Position numbers and translations under genes: made by a program | Virus record (IMG/VR): IMGVR_UViG_3300023503_000001 | Location: 1-54,472 of that record | Reading direction: 5' to 3' (one strand) | Origin: a virus | DNA: 54,472 nt | Shown: in pieces, positions 29,392 to 38,551 of the stretch | Layout of the letters: every line of letters begins with the position of its first letter | Numbering within the stretch: position 1 is the first letter of the stretch | Notes under the pieces: model-generated | Told to the model about the DNA's origin: nothing | Databases searched by the model: none | The model's input: only the letters and a program-made list of their open reading frames with translations

Positions 29392-32300
29392 ATGGCAGTT
29401 TTAGCATTATCTGTGGCGGGCGCAGCTATTGGCGGAACTTTAGCATCCGAAGCTGTCTTATTTGGGTTAACAGGTGCTCAAATTGGCTGGACATTAGGTG
29501 GTATTGTCGGAAACATGCTGTTTGGGCCTGATGATGTTTCTCAACAAGGGCCTCGTTTAGAAGATACATCGGTTTCATCAGCCGCCGAAGGAGCTGTTAT
29601 ACCTGTTTTATATGGTACAGGGCGATTGGCTGGACAAGTTATCTGGGCAGACGATTTAGTTGAGCATGTTCATGTTCAATCTAGCGGTGGAAAAGGAGGA
29701 GGTCCTTCTGTAACTTCAACATCGTATACTTACACAGCGTCGTTCGCTGTGTCTTTTGGCTTGAATAAAAATACAAAATTATTACGTCTTTGGGCAAATA
29801 AAAAATTAATTTATGACGCAACAAATAATTCTGATCTTGCTTTTAACTTAAATTTAAATTTTGTATTTTATGATGGAACACAAGAAGAACCTGATGCAAC
29901 GATTGAAGCTTCAGTTGGATTAGGCAATTGTCCTGCTTATAAAGGATTAGCTTATATTGTTTTAAATGATTTAGATTTATCTGAACATTTTGGAAATAGA
30001 ATTCCGTCGATAGAGGCGGAGTTAAGTCACGATACATCTATAAGTCATTCAGTAGGTTCTACATGGGCATATCCTTATGAAGCACCTACTCCTGCTAATA
30101 TGCCTACTCCTGCTAATATGCCTCCTCCAAATTATTCAACTATAACAAGGCATCCTTTAACTGGTTTTTTTGATGGTCAATATTATTATATACAAACTAG
30201 AGTAGATTATTCTAGATATAGTTTAGATTATTCTTTTATTTATCGTCAAAATTTAAAAAATGACCAATTAGAAGAAGTCGTCAGACTAAATGATATATTT
30301 AACGTAAAACCTACTTGGATCGGAGATGAATATTTAAGTACAGGTTATTTTTATGCCTCAAGCAATCCTTCTGATATTGATTCTTTTGTTTGTTTAAAAC
30401 AAAATGCTAAAACAGAAGGACTTATTTGTTTTTATAATATAGAAAACAGGCAAAGTAATTATTTTAACTATCAAACACCAGTTGCTATAACAAGTACAAA
30501 TTCTCATTTAATTTTAGGAGAAACTGCTAATACGCTTCTTATATATTGTAAAAATTCTTATTCTACTATTGGTTATTTTGGTAAAATAAATAAACATTTA
30601 CGTGGAGGTTTATTTAATACTCAAACAGTATATTTAGAAGAATGGGATACTTTTTCTACTAATTCTTATAATTATCATCTTATAATAGATTGGGCAACTG
30701 ATAAATATTTTTACATAGATGAAGACACCTCAGGAAAATATTTACAAGAAACAAATACAACATTTTCGTCAAATCCTAAAATTTATTTACAGTATGCTTC
30801 TTCTTATACTGGTCCAGATATTTTAAATGATTTCTGGGCTACTTTAAGATATTTATATGTGTCAATTTATGGCGCTATAAAATGGGGCATATATTGCGCA
30901 GACATAAATGAAACATGGTATATTTTACGTAATTTTACAGATGGCTATCCTTATTTAATACAACTAGAAGCTACAGGCGAATTATTTCACGCGATTAAAT
31001 TACCTACTGACCTTTCAAGCTTTACTTCAAAATTCGAGGCTGCCGGTGGCTTAAGGTATCATGGAGGCTATATTACTTTTGCATATGGCTCAGGCTATAC
31101 TGAAAGACTTATTAAATTTAATCCAGTAACAAAAGAATTAATTGAAATACAAACTAACGCAGGATATTTTCCTGTAGGTATTTACTATCTACCTGAAAAA
31201 TTATCTTATACTGGACTTGTTCACTATTTATCATATCTAGGTCCTAATAATACAAATCAAGTAGACGCACTTAATTTTTTCTTACTTCGAGAGGGCTTAG
31301 CTTCAAATAAAATTTGGTTACAAGATGTAATTTTAGATATTTGTAAAACTGCTGGTTTAAAAGATAATGAATTAGATGTAACAAATATTACGCAACAATT
31401 AACTGGCTATATAAGAACAAGACTTTCAGCGGCTAAAAATGAGCTTCAAAATTTAACAACTTTTGCTCAATTAGATGCTATTATCCATGATTGGAAATTG
31501 ACTTTTGTTTCTAAAAATAGAGATTTTAGTTTAGCATTAGTTGAAAACGATTTTGCACTTGAGTCTGAAACTTCAAATAATCTTTATGACTTTAAGTCTC
31601 CAATTATTACAGACTTACCTAAAAAATTTATTTTAGAGTATAGCTCTTCTGACCAACTTTATGAAATAGCTACTGCACAAAGTATCTGGGCAACAGGAAA
31701 AACAGAACGGGTAGTAAATCTTCAACTGCCTATAATAATGTCAGATCAGGAAGCTTTAGCTTTAGCTGAATTTTTACATCAATTATCTATAAATACTGTT
31801 TCTCTTTCGTTTAATCTTTCAGATGCATATATTCAATTAGAGCCTACTGATATATTAAAAATTACTTTAAATGGTAAAGATTATACTTTAATCATTAATA
31901 GAATAGACTATGGTTTAAATAGACTATTAAAAATAGAAAGTATTTTATATGATAAAAATTATTTAACATCGTATGGGGAAGCAGGCGGTACTTCTGATAG
32001 ATTACCAAATTTAACAGATAATCCATTTTATGAGTGTATAATTTTAGATACACCTTTGTTACGAGATGTGGATTTAGATCAACCTGGCCCTTATTTGGTT
32101 CCTTATAGCTTAACGAATGTCTATAAAACAGCGCATCTTTTTACTTCTCCTGACTCTTTAAATTATTCTCTTGAAAAGTCAGTTTCTGGTGAGCTAACTA
32201 TAGGCTATGTTGAGTTTCAACCTACTGATATTACTTCTTATGGGGAGTATGATTATATTAATACTTTAGTTGTTACTCTATTTTCTGGACAGCTGTCTAG

Positions 32301-35300
32301 TACAACTGAAGCAGCTTTATTAAAAGGTGCAAATGTTTTTGCTTGGGGTCAAGAAGGTCGATGGGAAATTTGTCAATTTGAGTCCGTAGAATTAATTGAT
32401 ACAAATAAATATTTACTTAAAAAGCTGTTAAGAGGCCGCAGAGGCACAAATAAATTCATAAATACACATCAGGTAAATGATAAGTTTATTTTACTTGATA
32501 GTAATAAAATTGTTCGTCAACAATTAGTTTTAAATGATATTGCTTCTACTTATTATTATAAGTTTTTAGCCTCTCAACAAACATTAGCAGATGTAACTGC
32601 TAAATCATTTACTATAAATGATAATGCTTTAAAGCCATTTTCACCAATCAATATTACATATGATGACAATAATGGAGATTTAATTTTCACTTGGACTCGA
32701 CGTACTAGACGAAATGGTTTCTATTATAATTTATATGATAGTGTAGGAGGCTCTTTACAAGAAGACTTTGAAAAATATAAAATAGAACTCTATGACACAA
32801 ATAATATACTAATTCGTTCTGAATTTGTAACAACAGCTACATATACATATACTCTTGTCCAACGGATCCAAGACGCTGTATTTGATAATTTTACAATAAA
32901 AATATATCAACAAAGCGCAGTAGTTGAAGATGGCTTTGATGAGGTATATACATATCTTTCATCCGTTGATGTAGATCTTAATTTATATTTTTCGACTGCT
33001 TTATCTTTTGATTCAGCATATATTCTTCCTATTGTTCAACCTTATTTAAGTGGATATGGTACTAAGTATGGCTTAAATTATGGAGGTGATGCGTTTAATT
33101 ATTATTTCTCGTCTCAAAATAATATTGAAATAAAAGGGCATTCTGTCGTATCAATACAATCAGATGGGACTGATGAATTAGCATATATACGGCCTAAGAT
33201 ATTTCCTTCTTCATATCAATTTTTATTTAAAATAAAAGGTGTACCTACTAGTGGGACTATTCCATTCTTTTTAGAACGTTATAATGATTCTCCAGAAAGT
33301 CCTTTTATTGGTTTAGCTCTTGTAAATGGTAGGTTTAATAGAGCTATAAGATATAATTTTAATAGTGGAATTTCTTACTACTATTCTGGCGTTACTTATA
33401 ATGGTTCAGATTTTTACGTTAAAGTAATTTATTCTCAAAAAAATGAAGAAATTACTTTTTATATGTCATATGATTTAGAAAATTGGACCTTCATAAGTAC
33501 AGAACAAATAGCTTACTTACCCTTGCCTTGTTTATGTGGTAATACTTCTGTTGTAGCAACTTTTGAATTAATTGAATATTCTCCAGAAATAATAGTCTCC
33601 AAAGATTTAAATGCTACTTATGTAGAGATGTGCTCTAAATTAGGCGCAGTTGTACATTGGTCATTTGATGAGCTTTCTGGTCAAACAGCAATTGATAGCA
33701 TTGGTAGTTTAAATGGAACTTATAATAATACTATATTAACCCAGACGCCCTTACAACTCGAATCTGATTATTCTATTAAATTTAACACTGGAGGCTTCAT
33801 TTCAACTCCATTAAATTTAACTAATAATACAGATATTACTATTTCATGTTTCTTTAAAAGCCCTATACAATTACCTTCTACTATGAAAGTAATTTGTAGC
33901 TTAGGAGATACAATAAATGAAACAGATAAAAAAGTATTATATATAAGTCAAGGTTATGTTTATGCTGATGGTTCAAAAAATTTAACAAATCTTTTCATAT
34001 CTTTTGGTGATACATATTTAGACACTAAGGTTGCAATTAATGATGACTTAATTCACCATTTAATTGTGAGCGTTAAAACAAATGAAGTAAAAATTTATTT
34101 AGATAATCAATTACTTACGTATGAGTATAATAATACAATTGGAAATATAGATTTGACAGGAAGTCAACCTTTATTGATTGGAGCTAAAACAACCACTGAT
34201 ACTGCCTTTAATTGGCATGGTTACCTGGATGAATTTAGTGTCTTTACAGAGGTTCTTCCTTATGCTAAAATTAATCAATTATTTAAACGCAGTATTTCTA
34301 CTTATGCTCAATTTATTTATCAATTAAAGCCATATGCTTATTATCCATTAAATGATTTACGTGTAAATGATTTTTCTGGGAATGAATTTAATTTAGTAAC
34401 TAGTAATGCATTAGTTTTAACAAATAGTTTAGTAGCTAATAAAAAAGATTCAGCGTTACAATTTGATGGTACAGCTTATGTGAAAACAAACACACCGGCA
34501 TTAACTAGTGTTGCAACTATTTGTTTATGGGTTACTTTTGATTCTTCTGCCTCAACAGTTAAAAATATTATATACAGTACAGGACAACCTGACTCTACTC
34601 AGGGTGAAAAAATAGAAATAGGCTACATAGATGAATTAGGTACATCTTCTTTAGCTGTCTTCTTCGGAGGTAACTATATAAAAGATAGCTCGCTCAGAAA
34701 CATAAAAGACGACGCAGTACATTTTATCTGTGTAGTTCTTGGTCCAACCATTGATGCAACTGAACTTTATTTGGATGGTATAAAACTTACTACTGTTAAA
34801 AATAATACCACAGTAGAAAAATCAACTATTGATTTAGGTTATACCTATTTAGGTCGTTCTGTTGATGCTGTTTCTAATAACCATAAAGGAAAACTTGACG
34901 AGGTAACTATATTTAATAAAAAGCTTACTCCCGAACAAATCTTAGTATTATATAAAATAGGTAAGCAAACTTATAGTTCTTTAGCTTTAACTAAATCTAC
35001 TTTTGCTTATTTTAAATTTGAGAAAACATTAAATTTAATTGAGATAAAGGATGAATATCTTCAGTTAACTTCTACTGACTTTAATTTAATTTCGCTTGAG
35101 AGTGGTAATTTAATTGAAGAAACTGGTTGTAAATTCATAGCTGAAACAAGTTATGTGAAAATTATTAATTTAAATAATAGTTTAAATACACTAAAAGGAT
35201 TTAATTTTATTACAGCGATTGATTCACAATTAACCGCTAAATCATCAATTATATCCTTTGTTAATCAAACATTAACGCAGGGCTTTATTCTTTCATATAC

Positions 35301-35643
35301 TTTATCTGGTACATTACTATTTGAAACATATGGTAGTAATGGTTTACTTGATTCTATTAATGTGACAATAGATCGTACTCAACAAATGCATATTGCGATT
35401 GAATGGTCGGGTTTAAATATAGGCGATATTCTTACAATTTATGTAAATGGTCAAAAACAAATAGTTTATACATTTACATCTACGTGGTCTTTGCCTACCA
35501 CTGATCTATACTTAGGTCAAAATACTTTAGTATCTTCTTCTGGATGTGTTTGTTGTATTTCACATTTAGTTTTAAATAATGAGCTTATTGGCGAATTTGA
35601 AATTGCGTCTTTAGCAAATTTCATGGAGAAAACAAATGCTTAA
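29392..35643 (+). CDS. Giant tail tip/host-specificity protein, GTA type, 2083 aa
   Basis: The N-terminal 240 residues (Gly/Ala-rich hydrophobic start, then EGAVIPVLYGTGRLAGQVIW and a Tyr/Thr-rich segment) match the tip proteins of gene transfer agents and related phages. A PTPANMPTPANMPP linker follows near residue 230. A beta-propeller or jelly-roll-like region then precedes the conserved hub region (VLDICKTAGLKDNELDV; SIWATGKTERVVNLQLPIIM; KKLLRGRRGTNKFI). The C-terminal third has at least two LamG/concanavalin-like lectin modules (VVHWSFDELSGQTAIDSIGS; YAYYPLNDLRVNDFSGNEF), each with a typical FDGTAYV-like strand, and a third degenerate one. These likely bind host surface glycans. Confidence 0.9.
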   Translation: MAVLALSVAGAAIGGTLASEAVLFGLTGAQIGWTLGGIVGNMLFGPDDVSQQGPRLEDTSVSSAAEGAVIPVLYGTGRLAGQVIWADDLVEHVHVQSSGGKGGGPSVTSTSYTYTASFAVSFGLNKNTKLLRLWANKKLIYDATNNSDLAFNLNLNFVFYDGTQEEPDATIEASVGLGNCPAYKGLAYIVLNDLDLSEHFGNRIPSIEAELSHDTSISHSVGSTWAYPYEAPTPANMPTPANMPPPNYSTITRHPLTGFFDGQYYYIQTRVDYSRYSLDYSFIYRQNLKNDQLEEVVRLNDIFNVKPTWIGDEYLSTGYFYASSNPSDIDSFVCLKQNAKTEGLICFYNIENRQSNYFNYQTPVAITSTNSHLILGETANTLLIYCKNSYSTIGYFGKINKHLRGGLFNTQTVYLEEWDTFSTNSYNYHLIIDWATDKYFYIDEDTSGKYLQETNTTFSSNPKIYLQYASSYTGPDILNDFWATLRYLYVSIYGAIKWGIYCADINETWYILRNFTDGYPYLIQLEATGELFHAIKLPTDLSSFTSKFEAAGGLRYHGGYITFAYGSGYTERLIKFNPVTKELIEIQTNAGYFPVGIYYLPEKLSYTGLVHYLSYLGPNNTNQVDALNFFLLREGLASNKIWLQDVILDICKTAGLKDNELDVTNITQQLTGYIRTRLSAAKNELQNLTTFAQLDAIIHDWKLTFVSKNRDFSLALVENDFALESETSNNLYDFKSPIITDLPKKFILEYSSSDQLYEIATAQSIWATGKTERVVNLQLPIIMSDQEALALAEFLHQLSINTVSLSFNLSDAYIQLEPTDILKITLNGKDYTLIINRIDYGLNRLLKIESILYDKNYLTSYGEAGGTSDRLPNLTDNPFYECIILDTPLLRDVDLDQPGPYLVPYSLTNVYKTAHLFTSPDSLNYSLEKSVSGELTIGYVEFQPTDITSYGEYDYINTLVVTLFSGQLSSTTEAALLKGANVFAWGQEGRWEICQFESVELIDTNKYLLKKLLRGRRGTNKFINTHQVNDKFILLDSNKIVRQQLVLNDIASTYYYKFLASQQTLADVTAKSFTINDNALKPFSPINITYDDNNGDLIFTWTRRTRRNGFYYNLYDSVGGSLQEDFEKYKIELYDTNNILIRSEFVTTATYTYTLVQRIQDAVFDNFTIKIYQQSAVVEDGFDEVYTYLSSVDVDLNLYFSTALSFDSAYILPIVQPYLSGYGTKYGLNYGGDAFNYYFSSQNNIEIKGHSVVSIQSDGTDELAYIRPKIFPSSYQFLFKIKGVPTSGTIPFFLERYNDSPESPFIGLALVNGRFNRAIRYNFNSGISYYYSGVTYNGSDFYVKVIYSQKNEEITFYMSYDLENWTFISTEQIAYLPLPCLCGNTSVVATFELIEYSPEIIVSKDLNATYVEMCSKLGAVVHWSFDELSGQTAIDSIGSLNGTYNNTILTQTPLQLESDYSIKFNTGGFISTPLNLTNNTDITISCFFKSPIQLPSTMKVICSLGDTINETDKKVLYISQGYVYADGSKNLTNLFISFGDTYLDTKVAINDDLIHHLIVSVKTNEVKIYLDNQLLTYEYNNTIGNIDLTGSQPLLIGAKTTTDTAFNWHGYLDEFSVFTEVLPYAKINQLFKRSISTYAQFIYQLKPYAYYPLNDLRVNDFSGNEFNLVTSNALVLTNSLVANKKDSALQFDGTAYVKTNTPALTSVATICLWVTFDSSASTVKNIIYSTGQPDSTQGEKIEIGYIDELGTSSLAVFFGGNYIKDSSLRNIKDDAVHFICVVLGPTIDATELYLDGIKLTTVKNNTTVEKSTIDLGYTYLGRSVDAVSNNHKGKLDEVTIFNKKLTPEQILVLYKIGKQTYSSLALTKSTFAYFKFEKTLNLIEIKDEYLQLTSTDFNLISLESGNLIEETGCKFIAETSYVKIINLNNSLNTLKGFNFITAIDSQLTAKSSIISFVNQTLTQGFILSYTLSGTLLFETYGSNGLLDSINVTIDRTQQMHIAIEWSGLNIGDILTIYVNGQKQIVYTFTSTWSLPTTDLYLGQNTLVSSSGCVCCISHLVLNNELIGEFEIASLANFMEKTNA

Positions 35644-35866
35644 TAAAATTACTTATTTATTTGAAGAGCTAAAGTTAAGTCGTAGAATAACTTTATATTT
35701 TACGCTCTATCTTACATACTTTAGTGTGCACGAAAGTTTCGCATTTGCGAAAGATGCTTCAGATTTAACAGGTACCGCTGCTATTATCAGTGCAATAATG
35801 ATACCTGTTTCTGGCTTACAAGGTTTTGTGTTTAAACATTATCAAATAGGTCGTAACAATGGATAA
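35636..35866 (+). CDS. Small membrane protein, possible holin, 76 aa
   Basis: It overlaps the tip gene by eight bases and the next gene by eight. A hydrophobic N-terminal half (about residues 17-35: RITLYFTLYLTYFSVHESFA) and a second helix (about 47-66: AAIISAIMIPVSGLQGFVF) give two membrane segments with a charged link (AKDASD). Position before another membrane protein and the endolysin suggests a lysis role. The inverted repeat TTCGCATTTGCGAA falls in this gene. Confidence 0.6.
   Translation: MLNKITYLFEELKLSRRITLYFTLYLTYFSVHESFAFAKDASDLTGTAAIISAIMIPVSGLQGFVFKHYQIGRNNG
35738..35751. repeat. TTCGCATTTGCGAA inverted repeat
   Basis: Identical over 14 bases to 6065-6078 and, with its flanks, over TTTCGCATTTGCGAAA. 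It is in coding sequence 29.7 kb from the other copy. Confidence 0.75.
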
Positions 35867-36386
35867 TATTTTAGATATATTAGGTGTAGGAGCCTCTGTC
35901 GCTAGTGGCGGACTCTTTGGATTGTTAGGTTCTGTATTTTCTTGGTGGTCAAAACAAAAAGAAAGAAAATTACGTCTTGAAGAAAAAAGAGAAGAATGGC
36001 GGCAGCAAAAAGAGTTAATTCAATTACAACAACAAAGTAGTATGCAACAAGGTAGTTGGCAGGGTTTAGCTGTATCTCTTCAAGATGAAGCAACCTTAAA
36101 CTCACAACCCAATTATAGATGGGTAATTGCTGTAAAATCTTTATTTAGACCATTTATAACTACCTTTTTATGGGTTATGGTAGGTTTTGAAGCCTATATG
36201 CTCTTAACAGGAAGAATAGACTCGACTATTCGTGCAATAAGTGAAGGAACTGTTTTATTTGATTTTAATATGCTACAAGTTTTAGTTAAATACATTATAT
36301 ATAGTACAGTCTTCTGTGCAGTAGCAGCTACTTTGTGGTGGTTTGGTGAACGCGCAGTTTTACCTCCTGAACTAAAAAATAGGTGA
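35859..36386 (+). CDS. Three-helix membrane protein, holin-like, 175 aa
   Basis: A Gly-rich hydrophobic start (ILGVGASVASGGLFGLLGSV) is followed by a charged coiled-coil (residues about 30-65, KQKERKLRLEEKREEWRQQK) and two membrane helices (FRPFITTFLWVMVGFEAYML; VLVKYIIYSTVFCAVAATLW). This is the architecture of phage and GTA holins with three membrane segments. Together with the upstream 76-residue protein and the downstream peptidase it forms the lysis cassette. Confidence 0.7.
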   Translation: MDNILDILGVGASVASGGLFGLLGSVFSWWSKQKERKLRLEEKREEWRQQKELIQLQQQSSMQQGSWQGLAVSLQDEATLNSQPNYRWVIAVKSLFRPFITTFLWVMVGFEAYMLLTGRIDSTIRAISEGTVLFDFNMLQVLVKYIIYSTVFCAVAATLWWFGERAVLPPELKNR

Positions 36387-36390
36387 TAAT

Positions 36391-36765
36391 ATGGGTGATT
36401 TAACAAAAAATTTTAGCACACATGAATTTGCCTGTCCTTGTTGTGGACAAGCTTTTATGGATAAAGGTTTTATGTTTAGGCTACAAAGATTACGAGAAGA
36501 GTATGGTAAATCTTTTAGTCCAGTAAAAGGAGGAGGTTATCGTTGTGTTAATTATGCTAAGTCTAAATGTACAGCGCACAGAGAAGGGAAAGCTATAGAT
36601 CCGGATATACCTAAAGAAGATTATTTTATTTTTATAAAATTAGCCATGAAGCATGGCTTTACAGGAATAGGTGTAAAAAATAAAAAAGGGCATTATCAAT
36701 TACATATTGATGATGCCCTAGAAATTAAAGGAATAAGACCTAGACCATATTTCTGGTCTTACTAA
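36391..36765 (+). CDS. Endolysin, peptidase M15 type, 124 aa
   Basis: A D-Ala-D-Ala carboxypeptidase-like zinc enzyme. FSTHEFACPCCG opens the protein, TAHREGKAID provides zinc ligands His63 and Asp70, and QLHIDD gives the third ligand His105. It should cut peptidoglycan cross-links to release virions. The length is that of a single catalytic domain without a separate wall-binding module. An extra CPCCG knuckle near the N-terminus may hold a second metal. It is the last gene of the late arm. Confidence 0.88.
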   Translation: MGDLTKNFSTHEFACPCCGQAFMDKGFMFRLQRLREEYGKSFSPVKGGGYRCVNYAKSKCTAHREGKAIDPDIPKEDYFIFIKLAMKHGFTGIGVKNKKGHYQLHIDDALEIKGIRPRPYFWSY

Positions 36766-36972
36766 TTGCCCCGCCTCTTCGCGCCCTTTATTGGGCGCGC
36801 TTTTTACTTTATTGACTAAATAAAGTATACCAATAGATTCTTTTATTGCTAAGTTTAGCTTTTTAGTTGCTTTTTTATATTTAGCCACTGATTCGGCTTG
36901 ATATGCCTCAATTAAAAGCTTCCTAACAAGGTCTGCTTTTATAATCGCATCATTTAATTTCAGGTCATACAT
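36718..36972 (-). CDS. Hypothetical helical protein, 84 aa
   Basis: It starts at ATG 36972 (MYDLKLNDAIIKADLVRKLL), overlapping the ligase stop. The first 60 residues are a credible two-helix domain. The last 24 are read through the late terminator and into the endolysin end on the other strand. This convergent overlap is unusual and suggests the C-terminus is not under strong selection. It is the last gene of the leftward replication arm. Confidence 0.55.
   Translation of the reverse strand: MYDLKLNDAIIKADLVRKLLIEAYQAESVAKYKKATKKLNLAIKESIGILYLVNKVKSAPNKGREEAGQLVRPEIWSRSYSFNF
36780..36805 (+). terminator. Terminator of the late arm
   Basis: Seven G-C pairs, CGCGCCC/GGGCGCG (36780-36786/36793-36799) with loop TTTATT, then CTTTTT. 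It separates the convergent late and replication transcripts. Confidence 0.93.
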
Positions 36973-38047
36973 TTTTCTCATTCTCCCAACATTTAGCTAC
37001 AGCGTGAAATGGCAGATTTTCTGTCGTCCATTGACTGAATTGTATAACTAATTTTTGACCAATATATTTTTCTTTATTAGACAAATAGAAAAACTTATCA
37101 TCAAAAGTTCCTGGTAAAACTACGTCAAAAAACTTTCCTTCTTTTGTGACACATTTAGCCATAGGATGATTTTTCTCGGAGAGAAAAATATCAACTACTT
37201 CAAACTCATCATCCTCAAAATGTTTAATCTTAATTAAGCTTTTTGATCTTTTTCCTATTTCATAAGGAATGCCAGGCAGACGTAGTATAATTCCTTCATA
37301 ACCTTCACCTCTAGAGATAGCCATCGCAGCTGAGATAGAAAAACCACTCTCTTCTGTAATCGCAAAAGTAGGAACTAATTTAGCATTATCACCTAATTTT
37401 AATGTATTTAATAATTGCCACCTAAATTTAAAAGACATTGTTTCTACGCAGTCAAAGACTCGTAATTTTATTTTCTTTGTTCCTTCTTGTGGAACAGTTA
37501 GCCATGATCTCAGAATATTTAAGGGCGTTCCATGGTGATAGAGCTCGCCGTCTATAGTTAGACCTTCTGGGAGCTCCATCCCTTCTAAAATATGATCTAT
37601 AGTTGTTATTCTTTTTCCATTTCTTGAATATGCGATTAATTCACCATCTTTGTTTGTAATTAAGCATCTATTGCCATCATATTTAAATTGCCACCAAGCC
37701 CCTAAGAAATCAATATTTTTAACACGATGCCATGGTTGAGCTAACATAGGCTTATGGAAACCTAATACATTTGTACGTCCTTTTTTTGCTTCTTTAATTG
37801 TTTCTTTATATCCTTTTAATTTTTGTTTATTAATTCGGCTTTCAACTCTAGACTTTATCTGCTGGTATACAGAACGTCCGCCTTTACCGACAGTTACTTC
37901 TTCAAATGTATCTTGTAAAGCACCTCCTAAATGCCCATGTGAGATTTTAATAGTATTATTATTTAATACAGAAATTCGCCACACACGCAGTTTATTGTCT
38001 GCACCAAGATAATAAAGTTTTGTAGGCTGAATGCTAAAAAGATTCAT
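36965..38047 (-). CDS. ATP-dependent DNA ligase with WGR-like start, 360 aa
   Basis: Residues about 1-85 form a WGR-like DNA-binding domain (KLRVWRISVLNNNTIKISHG). The nucleotidyltransferase domain carries motif I QFKYDGNR (the Lys that receives AMP), motif III LTIDGELY, motif IV YEGIILR and motif V LIKIKH. A C-terminal OB fold follows (DDEFEVVDIFLSEKNHPMAK). It joins nicks during replication and repair. GAGGAC precedes the ATG. Confidence 0.9.
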   Translation of the reverse strand: MNLFSIQPTKLYYLGADNKLRVWRISVLNNNTIKISHGHLGGALQDTFEEVTVGKGGRSVYQQIKSRVESRINKQKLKGYKETIKEAKKGRTNVLGFHKPMLAQPWHRVKNIDFLGAWWQFKYDGNRCLITNKDGELIAYSRNGKRITTIDHILEGMELPEGLTIDGELYHHGTPLNILRSWLTVPQEGTKKIKLRVFDCVETMSFKFRWQLLNTLKLGDNAKLVPTFAITEESGFSISAAMAISRGEGYEGIILRLPGIPYEIGKRSKSLIKIKHFEDDEFEVVDIFLSEKNHPMAKCVTKEGKFFDVVLPGTFDDKFFYLSNKEKYIGQKLVIQFSQWTTENLPFHAVAKCWENEKNV

Positions 38048-38050
38048 TGA

Positions 38051-38551
38051 TTAGTCCTCATAAACGGCCAATAAAACTGCGTCAGCGCGGTCTACATCTT
38101 TCTTTCTGGTTAAGTATCTAGCAGTCTCAGGAAACATTTTTAAAACATATTGCCTCGCTGCATCTTTTTCAGTAGCTTGTAAGAAAAAATGACGTTTCCA
38201 TTTTTGAGGCGTAATTAATTTATATTCAATATCTAAAGCAACACAAAGAGCCTCAGGCCAACATGCTGCGTAGCCAAAATTGAAGCTAGCAATTGCACTT
38301 TGTTTTGTAAACGCTTGAACCTTTTCTATATGGACAATTAATTTTCTGTCACTAGCAAAAGCCATATTTTTCCAAGCTTCTAAAATTTCAAATAAATATT
38401 TACCGTTTATTGATTTTTTCTTTTTCTTTGTGGTTAAAATTTGTTCAGTCATAGGCATATCAATTATGCCTACAATTTCATTAGCTTGTTTATCATAAAC
38501 AGCAAGGGCTCCAGTTGCCCCTGGATCGATACCTATAATTATTGGTTCCAC
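38051..38551 (-). CDS. RuvC-like Holliday junction resolvase, 166 aa
   Basis: An RNase H-fold nuclease with first acidic motif IIIGIDPGATGALAVYD, a second acidic site IVHIEKVQAF, and a final DVDRADAVLLAVYED. It probably cuts branched DNA before packaging. It starts at GTG 38551 with GGAG about ten bases upstream, overlapping the end of the polymerase gene by 13 bases. Confidence 0.88.
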   Translation of the reverse strand: MEPIIIGIDPGATGALAVYDKQANEIVGIIDMPMTEQILTTKKKKKSINGKYLFEILEAWKNMAFASDRKLIVHIEKVQAFTKQSAIASFNFGYAACWPEALCVALDIEYKLITPQKWKRHFFLQATEKDAARQYVLKMFPETARYLTRKKDVDRADAVLLAVYED